From: Sulfurimonas sp. | Lineage (GTDB): Bacteria; Campylobacterota; Campylobacteria; Campylobacterales; Sulfurimonadaceae | Reading direction: 5' to 3' | Length of the DNA stretch: 17,200 nt | Assembly (NCBI GenBank): GCA_012963655.1 | Contig: DTVI01000360.1 | Coordinates: 631-17,830 of the forward strand | Shown here: one piece after another, positions 1-6,968 of the stretch | Position numbering within the stretch: position 1 is the first letter of the stretch | Layout of the letters: every line of letters begins with the position of its first letter | Notes under the pieces: generated by a model | What the model saw: the letters and a program-made list of their open reading frames with translations, nothing else | What the model was told of the DNA's origin: nothing | Databases searched by the model: none | Program-made: the position numbers and the translations under genes

Positions 1-1
1 C

Positions 2-400
2 TGGTTTATACAAGTTATTACTGGCTTTATCATGCTTTTTATTGGTTCTATTCATATCTTTATTATGATGGTTAATTCAGATAATATTGGGCCTTATGCT
101 TCTGGGGATAGAATGGTAAGTGGATGGATGTGGCCTTTATATTTAATTCTTCTTGTTGCAGTTGAAATTCATGGCTCTATTGGTTTATACAGACTCTGTG
201 TGAAATGGGGTTGGTTTGAAGGGAAGGATGCGAAGGCATCTAGAAAGAATCTGAAAAAATTGAAATGGGCAATCACGATTTTTTTTATGGGTCTGGGCTT
301 ATTAACCTTGGCTGCTTATGTAAAAATAGGGATAGAGCATATGGATAAGGCAGGTGAACGTTATGTTCCGACATACCTAAGTCAAAAGGCTACTTCATGA
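2..400 (+). CDS. frdC: Fumarate reductase cytochrome b subunit FrdC (5' partial)
   Basis: This is the C-terminal 132 residues of the di-heme membrane anchor of quinol:fumarate reductase, which passes electrons from menaquinol to FrdB. The reading frame is open from base 2, ten codons before the first ATG at 32, so the gene starts outside the window. Two histidines fit the Wolinella succinogenes heme ligands: SIHIF (fragment residue 18) and VEIHG (residue 57). Their 39-residue spacing equals that of His143 and His182 in Wolinella, which implies about 125 residues are missing. Three hydrophobic segments are visible (about 1-22, 43-63 and 88-110), and a family-typical KWGWFEGKD loop separates the second and third. 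The stop codon overlaps the frdA start as ATGA, indicating translational coupling in a frdCAB operon. Family assignment is very secure. Confidence 0.95.
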   Translation, partial: WFIQVITGFIMLFIGSIHIFIMMVNSDNIGPYASGDRMVSGWMWPLYLILLVAVEIHGSIGLYRLCVKWGWFEGKDAKASRKNLKKLKWAITIFFMGLGLLTLAAYVKIGIEHMDKAGERYVPTYLSQKATS

Positions 401-2391
401 AAATTACATATACAGATGCCTTAGTAATAGGGGGTGGTCTAGCAGGTCTTAGAGCGGCAACGGGTATTAAGCAAAGAGGGCATGATGTAATACTTCTTAC
501 TATTGTTCCTCCCAAGCGTTCTCACTCAGCAGCTGCTCAAGGGGGTATGCAAGCCAGTTTAGCTAATACGGTAAAAGGTGATGGAGATAATGAAGATATT
601 CACTTTGAAGATACGGTAAAGGGCTCTGACTGGGGCGCGGATCAAGATGTGGTTCGAATGTTTGTAAACACTGCACCAAAGGCTATTAGAGAACTAGCAG
701 CTTGGGGTGTTCCTTGGACACGCATATCAAAGGGAGATAGACAGGTCGTTATTAATGCTGAAAAGGTCACCTTAAGAGAAAGTGAAGAATCTCATGGTTT
801 AATTAATGCGCGTGATTTTGGTGGAACTAAAAAATGGCGTACTTGTTATACCTCAGATGGGACAGGTCACTCCATGCTTTATGCTATGGATAATAAGGCA
901 CATGAAGAAAAGATAGAAGTAAATGAACGTATGGAAGCTATGTCTTTAATTCATGAAAATGGAAGGTGTTATGGATGTGTGGCTAGAAACCTTATGACGG
1001 GTGAACTAGTCGCTTATATTGCTAAGACAACGACTATTGCTACGGGTGGATATGGACGTATATATGCCATATCAACAAATGCAGTAATTTGTCAGGGAAT
1101 GGGGCAGGCTATTGCTCTTGAAACAGGGGTTGCAACACTTGGAAACATGGAAGCGATACAGTTTCATCCTACAGCTATTGTGCCTGTTGGTATTTTAACG
1201 ACAGAAGGATGTAGAGGAGATGGTGGAATCCTTCGTGATGTAGATGGATATAGATTTATGCCTGATTATGAACCTGAGAAAAAAGAACTTGCTTCAAGAG
1301 ATGTTGTGTCCAGGCGTATGACAGAACATATTAGAAAAGGAAAGGGTGTTAAGTCTAAGTATGGAGATCATTTATGGTTAGACATCACCATCTTAGGACG
1401 TGCCCATATTGAAAAAAACCTTAGAGAAGTAAAAGAAATTTGTGAAAGCTTTTTAGGTATTGACCCTGCGGTTGATTGGATTCCAGTACGTCCTACTCAA
1501 CATTATTCTATGGGTGGTATTAGAACAGACCATAGAGGTGAATCTCGTACGCTTAAGGGTCTTTTTTCATGTGGAGAAGCTGCGTGTTGGGATATGCATG
1601 GTTTTAATAGACTAGGGGGGAATTCAGTAGCTGAAACTGTGGTATCAGGCATGTTATGTGCGGAATTTATTTCTGATTATTGTGATTCACCTGAAAGTAA
1701 TATAGATATTTCAACAAAAACAATTTCTAGCTTTATACAAGATGAACAAGATAAGTTAGAATACTTTCTAAAGCCAAAAGAAAATGGTGAAAAGGCTTAT
1801 GAACTTCGCCGGGCTATGGAAGATATTATGATGGCAAAGGTAGGTATTTTTAGAAATGGAAATGACTTACAAGAAGCGGTGGATGAGCTCAAAGACCTTC
1901 TTAAACGCTCTAGAAACATTGTGGTGGAATGTCAATCTTTAGCCGCGAGTCCTGAGCTTTTTAATGCTTATCGGGTTCAAAGAATGTTAAAGCTTGCACT
2001 TTGTGTAGCAAAAGGTGGACTTGAGCGAACTGAAAGCCGTGGAGCACACGCAAGAGAAGACTTTCCTGAAAGAGATGATAAAAATTGGTTGAAACGCACC
2101 CTTGCTACATGGAAAAATTCAGATGACTTAGAACCAAGTCTTTCTTATGAAGACCTTGATATTACAAAGATGGAACTCCCTCCTGGCTTTAGAGGTTATG
2201 GAAAAGATATGACCATACATCATGAAGATACGCAAGGTCGTACAGATGAGGTGGAAGAGATAAAAGAAAAGATGCATGAAGAAGGTAAGAATAGATTTGA
2301 TATTCAAGAAGCCCTTATGCCTTATTGTGACAAATTGCCTGAAGTTTATCAGGGTAAGAATGAAAGATTAAAGGAAAAATTTAATGACTAA
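397..2391 (+). CDS. frdA: Fumarate reductase flavoprotein subunit FrdA
   Basis: This is the catalytic subunit that reduces fumarate to succinate at a covalently bound FAD on the cytoplasmic face of the membrane. The N-terminal dinucleotide-binding motif GGGLAG (12-17) is followed by SHSAAAQGG, in which His43 is the expected site of covalent FAD attachment. Active-site residues fall at the Wolinella positions: His257 in QFHPTA, Arg301 in ASRDVVSRR and His369 in RPTQHYSMGG. Another conserved Arg lies in FNRLGGNS near 405. The length of 664 residues is close to the Wolinella enzyme (656). The start overlaps the frdC stop by 4 bp, and AAAGG lies just upstream. In an organism that also has ATP citrate lyase it would work in the reductive TCA cycle; Campylobacterota Frd can also run as succinate dehydrogenase. 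The distinction from SdhA rests on the FrdC type and these motifs. Confidence 0.97.
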   Translation: MKITYTDALVIGGGLAGLRAATGIKQRGHDVILLTIVPPKRSHSAAAQGGMQASLANTVKGDGDNEDIHFEDTVKGSDWGADQDVVRMFVNTAPKAIRELAAWGVPWTRISKGDRQVVINAEKVTLRESEESHGLINARDFGGTKKWRTCYTSDGTGHSMLYAMDNKAHEEKIEVNERMEAMSLIHENGRCYGCVARNLMTGELVAYIAKTTTIATGGYGRIYAISTNAVICQGMGQAIALETGVATLGNMEAIQFHPTAIVPVGILTTEGCRGDGGILRDVDGYRFMPDYEPEKKELASRDVVSRRMTEHIRKGKGVKSKYGDHLWLDITILGRAHIEKNLREVKEICESFLGIDPAVDWIPVRPTQHYSMGGIRTDHRGESRTLKGLFSCGEAACWDMHGFNRLGGNSVAETVVSGMLCAEFISDYCDSPESNIDISTKTISSFIQDEQDKLEYFLKPKENGEKAYELRRAMEDIMMAKVGIFRNGNDLQEAVDELKDLLKRSRNIVVECQSLAASPELFNAYRVQRMLKLALCVAKGGLERTESRGAHAREDFPERDDKNWLKRTLATWKNSDDLEPSLSYEDLDITKMELPPGFRGYGKDMTIHHEDTQGRTDEVEEIKEKMHEEGKNRFDIQEALMPYCDKLPEVYQGKNERLKEKFND

Positions 2392-3124
2392 TACAAAAGA
2401 AAGAATTTTAAAGATATCTGTTTTAAGATCAGACCCTAATATTAAAGATTATAAGGTGCATGTAGAAACCTTTGAGGTTGCAGAAGCACCAGGTATGACC
2501 CTTTTTATCGCCTTAAATGATATACGTGAATTTCAAGACAACTCTTTGAAGTTTGATTTTGTTTGTAGAGCCGGAATCTGTGGCTCATGTTCGATGCTGA
2601 TAAATGGACAGCCTGGCCTTGCATGTCGAACCCTAACGGCCAAGATGGATGAGCATATTATGTTAGCGCCACTGCCTTTATTTGAACTCATAGGTGACCT
2701 TTCGATTTATACTGGAAAATGGATGGATGGTATGAGTGAACGTTTAGAAACATGGATTCATACTAAAGAAGATGAAAAGGTAGATATTTCTCGTATAGAA
2801 GAAAAAATGGAACCTGAGTTAGCGGATGAGATTTATGAAACTGACCGTTGTATAGAATGTGGTTGTTGTGTTGCAGGATGTGGGACTATCTTAATGCGTG
2901 AAAATTTTGTTGCAGCTGTTGGGATGAACAAGGTAGCTAGATATCTTATTGACCCTAGAGATAAACGAACAGATGAAGAATATTATTCTTTAGTAGGGGA
3001 TGAAGATGGAGTCTTTGGTTGTATGAGTCTTTTAGGTTGTGAAGATGTATGTCCTAAAGAACTTCCTCTTCAATCTAAGATAGCGTATCTTAGACGAAAA
3101 ATGGTAGAAATGAGAAACAAATAA
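2384..3124 (+). CDS. frdB: Fumarate reductase iron-sulfur subunit FrdB
   Basis: FrdB carries electrons between the FrdC hemes and the FrdA flavin through three iron-sulfur clusters. The N-terminal ferredoxin domain has the [2Fe-2S] cysteines C61, C66, C69 and C81 (motif CRAGICGSC). The C-terminal domain has CIECGCC and VAGC (C156, C159, C162, C166) plus C213, C219 and C223, together supplying the [4Fe-4S] and [3Fe-4S] clusters. The length of 246 residues matches the family. The ATG overlaps the end of frdA by 8 bp, and an AAGGA ribosome binding site sits 8 nt upstream at 2371-2375, so translation is coupled. It is the last gene of the operon: a hairpin follows 6 bp later and the next gene is on the opposite strand. 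Confidence 0.97.
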   Translation: MTNTKERILKISVLRSDPNIKDYKVHVETFEVAEAPGMTLFIALNDIREFQDNSLKFDFVCRAGICGSCSMLINGQPGLACRTLTAKMDEHIMLAPLPLFELIGDLSIYTGKWMDGMSERLETWIHTKEDEKVDISRIEEKMEPELADEIYETDRCIECGCCVAGCGTILMRENFVAAVGMNKVARYLIDPRDKRTDEEYYSLVGDEDGVFGCMSLLGCEDVCPKELPLQSKIAYLRRKMVEMRNK

Positions 3125-3130
3125 AAAGTC

Positions 3131-3154
3131 AGAAGTTTTTTTAAAGAAACTTCT
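3131..3154. terminator. Hairpin between convergent frdB and diguanylate cyclase genes
   Basis: A perfect 8-bp inverted repeat, AGAAGTTT (3131-3138) and AAACTTCT (3147-3154), encloses an 8-nt loop in the short gap between converging stops. On the minus strand the hairpin is followed by GACTTTTT, a usable U-tract for the diguanylate cyclase transcript. On the plus strand the following ATTTAAT tract is weaker. It may terminate both directions, but the minus direction is better supported. The stem is AT-rich, so efficiency is uncertain. Confidence 0.6.
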
Positions 3155-3156
3155 AT

Positions 3157-4992
3157 TTAATACCCTTCGAACATCTCTGACTTAAAGTAAACTATTTTAT
3201 TTCTTCCTGTGTTTTTTGCTGCATATAATGCGGTATCTGCGTATTTAATAACCTTCCAAATTGAGTCCGCATCTTCTGGCAGTTTAGCAATACCAATACT
3301 TAAGGTCTTTTCTAGTGTTTCACTACCAATGATAAACTTCTTTGCTTTGAAGTTTTCATGGATTGAAGAAGCTATTCTTTGTGTTGCCTCTGCACTTGTA
3401 TGACGTAAAAGAATTAAGAACTCTTCGCCTCCATAACGGATAGCAAGATCAGCTTCACGAATTGATTCTTTTAAAATCTGACTAAGGGCTTTGATAACCG
3501 TATCGCCTACATCATGCCCATAAGTGTCATTTACAAGTTTGAAGTAGTCTATATCAATCATTAAAATATCATAACAAGTTCTATCTCTTTGAATCTGAGC
3601 CTGCTCGTGCTCTATATGCTCTTCTAAAAATCGTCTATTATATAAACCTGTTATTCCATCTCGTAAAGAAGAATCTCTTAATATATCCATTAATATCTTA
3701 CTCTCAATAACAGGTTTCGCAGCTTCAAGATAATTTTTTATACTTGTAATCTTTCCTGATATATCACCTAATTCTTCTTTAGTCTTAGATGAGATAGATA
3801 AGACTAAGGTATAATCAGCATTGATTACAAAGGGTAAACAGGCATATTCAATCTCTCCATTACTTGTACATGAAGCACAAAGTTCTGGAAAGTCTGTAGA
3901 AATAATATCTGTTGATGTTCTATACGCTCTACATTCAAGAGCGTCAGTATCTGCTTCGTGAGAACAAAAACTTTTTCCCTTAGTGATATAAAGTAAGGTA
4001 CGTTCTTTTCTTGTGTGGTTTACCTCATATACGGCAAAGTGTTTAAGCTCAAACTTTTCTTGAAGAAGGTGATAAATACGTTTATAAATAGCATACTTAT
4101 CTTTATCAAGTTCTATTGTCTTTTTAAATTTATAAATATCAGACAGTTCATGAATAATATTGCTTGCCTCATATAAAGGGTCTGAGGAAGATATGTTACT
4201 TCTTGCAACGAAGGTACTAAGTTGATCTTTAATATTTCCAAAGGCTTCTTGCATCCTCTCAAAAAGACCATTCATATCATCAGCAACTTCTTTTCCTTCA
4301 CCCTTAATCTTGGTTGTAAATCGGTGTGTAAAATCTCCTAAATGAGCCTTTTTAATTCCTTGTTGTAAGTTAGCAAAGAGCTCCATATAAGGCTTGATAT
4401 AGTAGTTAGTCAAATATAAGGCGATAATAATAAAAATTACATTTAAACCGAAAATTCTTAATACGGTAAACATTCCAACATTACGTGTACGACTGATATC
4501 AAACTCCATACTGACAACACCAAGTACATCACCTTCATCTACATGATGACAAGCCAAACAGTTGGGTGTATCTAGGGAAGAAGCAATATAAGGGATAGAA
4601 ACTCTAAGGCTAGCAGTATCCGCATCCTCTTTAACAAACTTTTCCATAATACCGCTTTTTAATACTCTAGCATCCATAGCGTCTCGAGGTTCTTCTTTAG
4701 GAAGACCTGGACCATATTGAGCATCTACCTTAGGTGAACGCACAATCCAGAGTTTTTTCACATCATCATAATTTGAGATATTAGTTAGAAAAAAATCTCT
4801 CTTATTCATAATGCCATTTACCATATGCGCGGTTAAACCATCTCTAACGACTTCCGCCGTCATTCTAGATTTTTCAAGGGCATTATTGTAAGAATAATCT
4901 CTAAAGTTTATCGCAACATTAATAATAGTTGCGGTAGCTAATAAAATTAGCATAAGGGCGATTATGATAAGGATTTTTTTATTTGTATTCAA
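3157..4992 (-). CDS. Membrane diguanylate cyclase with periplasmic heme-c (Tll0287-like) sensor, HAMP, GAF and GGDEF domains
   Basis: Predicted to make cyclic di-GMP in response to a periplasmic signal. Numbered from the chosen TTG start (611 residues): membrane helix at about 7-29; a periplasmic domain to about 175 containing CLACHH (C145, C148, H149), a c-type heme attachment motif as in Tll0287-like/DUF3365 sensors; a second helix at about 175-197; a HAMP-like linker to about 250; a GAF-like region at about 270-435 with five cysteines (343, 354, 372, 375, 385); and a GGDEF domain at about 440-600. The catalytic motif is GGEEF (521-525), preceded five residues earlier by READ, the product-inhibition I-site, so it should be active. 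The longest frame begins with TTG at 5001, but AGAAGG abuts that codon. The TTG at 4992 lies 9 nt after AGAAGG and is the likelier start. The domain set is clear; the ligand is unknown. Confidence 0.88.
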   Translation of the reverse strand: MNTNKKILIIIALMLILLATATIINVAINFRDYSYNNALEKSRMTAEVVRDGLTAHMVNGIMNKRDFFLTNISNYDDVKKLWIVRSPKVDAQYGPGLPKEEPRDAMDARVLKSGIMEKFVKEDADTASLRVSIPYIASSLDTPNCLACHHVDEGDVLGVVSMEFDISRTRNVGMFTVLRIFGLNVIFIIIALYLTNYYIKPYMELFANLQQGIKKAHLGDFTHRFTTKIKGEGKEVADDMNGLFERMQEAFGNIKDQLSTFVARSNISSSDPLYEASNIIHELSDIYKFKKTIELDKDKYAIYKRIYHLLQEKFELKHFAVYEVNHTRKERTLLYITKGKSFCSHEADTDALECRAYRTSTDIISTDFPELCASCTSNGEIEYACLPFVINADYTLVLSISSKTKEELGDISGKITSIKNYLEAAKPVIESKILMDILRDSSLRDGITGLYNRRFLEEHIEHEQAQIQRDRTCYDILMIDIDYFKLVNDTYGHDVGDTVIKALSQILKESIREADLAIRYGGEEFLILLRHTSAEATQRIASSIHENFKAKKFIIGSETLEKTLSIGIAKLPEDADSIWKVIKYADTALYAAKNTGRNKIVYFKSEMFEGY

Positions 4993-5001
4993 ATGTCGCA
5001 A

Positions 5002-5007
5002 CCTTCT
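5002..5007 (-). promoter_or_regulatory. Ribosome binding site deciding the TTG start of the diguanylate cyclase
   Basis: AGAAGG on the minus strand directly touches the TTG at 5001, giving no spacing, but lies 9 nt before the in-frame TTG at 4992. This favours the shorter protein beginning MNTNKKILII, with a short charged N-terminus before the first membrane helix. Confidence 0.6.
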
Positions 5008-5029
5008 GATATAAATAAATATTTATTAT

Positions 5030-5035
5030 ATTATA
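5030..5035 (-). promoter_or_regulatory. Putative -10 box for the diguanylate cyclase gene
   Basis: A perfect TATAAT on the minus strand lies about 38 bases before the TTG start, with a run of A's upstream and no recognisable -35 hexamer at 17 bp. Campylobacterota housekeeping promoters typically have a strong -10 and a poor -35. The surroundings are very AT-rich, so a chance match is possible. Confidence 0.5.
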
Positions 5036-5109
5036 TCAAGTTTTTTTTAATAAAATATTGTGTGAAAATCAATGAGTCTTAGAATTGTTTTATAATGTCA
5101 TTTTTAAGA

Positions 5110-5136
5110 TGAAGTTCACAGGAGAAGGGGACTTCA
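5110..5136. other. Hairpin downstream of glmS with a C/U-rich (minus) or GGAG-rich (plus) loop
   Basis: TGAAGT (5110-5115) and ACTTCA (5131-5136) form a 6-bp stem around a 15-nt loop. In the glmS transcript (minus strand) the loop is pyrimidine-rich; on the plus strand it reads TCACAGGAGAAGGGG. It lies just past the glmS stop, so it could be a 3' end structure, but no clear U-tract follows on either strand. I do not call it a terminator with confidence. Confidence 0.35.
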
Positions 5137-5154
5137 GAAACGAAAAGTGCTTTA

Positions 5155-6966
5155 TTATTCTACAGTAACACTTTTCGCAAGGTTTCGAGGCATATCAACA
5201 TCATTTCCTAAACGAACGGAAATCTCTAATGATAAGACCTGTAAAACTACCATCATCTCAAAAAACTCATGCATATAATGACTTCGTTCTTCAATTTTAA
5301 TAAAATCATCTGCTTTATCAAATTCCCTAGCAGAGATTGCACAAATAGTGCTGTCCCTTGCAGAAAGTTCTTCTACATTGGACTTTGTTTTTTCATATAA
5401 TAGATTTGTTGGCATTAGTGCAATAGTAAAAAGTTCTGGATCAGCTAAGGCAATAGGCCCGTGTTTCATTTCGCCAGATGGATAACCTTCTGCATGTAGA
5501 TAAGAAATCTCTTTAAGTTTTAAAGCGCCTTCAAGTGCAAGAGGAAAGAAGACATCTCTTCCAATAAAGAAGAAACCATGACCATGTAAATAACGTTTAG
5601 AAAGACGACGTAATTTTTCATGTAGTTCATCTTTTACAACAACAGTAGAAGGTACTTCTCTAAGTAAAGACACATGCTTTGCAAGCTCTATAGAGGTTAA
5701 TGTCTTACGCTGCTTAGCAAGATAAAGTGATAACATCCAAAACACGACCATCTGCGTTGCAAAGGCCTTTGTTGAGGCTACACCCTTTTCAATCCCAGCT
5801 CTTGTTAAGATTGAAGCGTCTGCCTCTCTAACCATAGATGAATTGTCTACATTACAAATAACTAAAGACTTTAAACCAGCTCTTTTTGCCATCTTTAGTG
5901 TTTCAAGTGTATCAGCTGTTTCACCACTTTGTGAGATTACTACAAAAAGAGTGTCCTTACACATTAAAGGCTCTTTATATCTAAACTCAGAAGCAATTTC
6001 TACAGAACAGCGTATCTTTGAATAACGCTCAAAAAGATAAGAAGCGGCAAGAGCTGAGTGGTATGAGGTTCCACAGGCACAGAGTTTAATCTCATTAATA
6101 CCTAAAAAAAGCTCAGGGTCTAACTCTTCAAAGTTTATCTCAGCTTCGCCAAGACGTCCCATTAAGGTGTCAGAAATTACGTGAGTTTGCTCATAAATTT
6201 CTTTTTCCATAAAAAATCTATATCCGTCTTTTTGTGCAGATAGCTTTGAAGTTGCAAGGGCTTTAGTCTGCTCTTTTACAGGTTCATACTTTTCATTAAA
6301 AAGATGTGTTGAAGTAGCGTCTAAGTAACCATTTTCACCATCTTCAAGATATATAGCTTCTTTTGCAAGACCGATGATAGGGGTGTCTGAAGAAGCAAAA
6401 TACTTTTCATCCCCATTAAGACCAATCAGCATAGGTGAACCATGTTTAGCAAAAAAGATAGTTTCAGGTGAGCAGGCTGTGATTAGAAGGACTGCGTAAG
6501 CGCCTTGAAGTTCATCAAGGGTTGCTCTAAAGGCTTTTACAGGGTCATTTAGCTTAGTAAGTTTTGATTCAAACAGGTGAACAATAACCTCAGTATCGGT
6601 TTGAGATACAAAGTTAAAGCCTTCTTTGATAAGGGAAGCTTTTAATTCTTGATAGTTTTCAATAATCCCATTATGAACAACATAAGAGTTGCTTCCAATA
6701 TGGGGATGGGCATTAAGTTCAGTAGGTTTACCATGTGTAGCCCATCTTGTATGACCAATACCTATAGCAAAACCTTCAGGATGGAAATCTTGAGTCTTAT
6801 TTCTTAAGTTTTCTAACTTACCAACAGCCTTATAAATAGAAAAATTTTCATCTTGTAAAACGGCAATTCCTGCAGAATCATAACCTCTGTATTCTAGCTC
6901 TGCCAATCCTTCTAATAAGATATCTTTTATCTTATTTTTTCCGATATATCCAACAATTCCACACAT
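5155..6966 (-). CDS. glmS: Glutamine--fructose-6-phosphate aminotransferase (isomerizing) GlmS
   Basis: GlmS converts fructose 6-phosphate and glutamine to glucosamine 6-phosphate and glutamate, the first committed step to UDP-GlcNAc for peptidoglycan and lipid A. Cys2, the N-terminal nucleophile after Met removal, begins a class II glutaminase domain (about 1-220) with RGYDSAG, HTRWATHG (72-79) and HNGIIENY. Two SIS sugar-isomerase domains follow: CGTSYH (298-303), SQSGETADT (345-353) and ASTKAF (397-402) lie in the first; HAEGYPSGEMKHGP lies in the second. The C-terminus ends in the family signature LAKSVTVE, with the active-site Lys at 598. The length of 603 residues is typical. An AGGAA site overlaps the end of glnD, which stops 2 bp upstream, so the two are almost certainly co-transcribed. 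I see no ribozyme or long leader. Confidence 0.97.
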   Translation of the reverse strand: MCGIVGYIGKNKIKDILLEGLAELEYRGYDSAGIAVLQDENFSIYKAVGKLENLRNKTQDFHPEGFAIGIGHTRWATHGKPTELNAHPHIGSNSYVVHNGIIENYQELKASLIKEGFNFVSQTDTEVIVHLFESKLTKLNDPVKAFRATLDELQGAYAVLLITACSPETIFFAKHGSPMLIGLNGDEKYFASSDTPIIGLAKEAIYLEDGENGYLDATSTHLFNEKYEPVKEQTKALATSKLSAQKDGYRFFMEKEIYEQTHVISDTLMGRLGEAEINFEELDPELFLGINEIKLCACGTSYHSALAASYLFERYSKIRCSVEIASEFRYKEPLMCKDTLFVVISQSGETADTLETLKMAKRAGLKSLVICNVDNSSMVREADASILTRAGIEKGVASTKAFATQMVVFWMLSLYLAKQRKTLTSIELAKHVSLLREVPSTVVVKDELHEKLRRLSKRYLHGHGFFFIGRDVFFPLALEGALKLKEISYLHAEGYPSGEMKHGPIALADPELFTIALMPTNLLYEKTKSNVEELSARDSTICAISAREFDKADDFIKIEERSHYMHEFFEMMVVLQVLSLEISVRLGNDVDMPRNLAKSVTVE

Positions 6967-6968
6967 AA

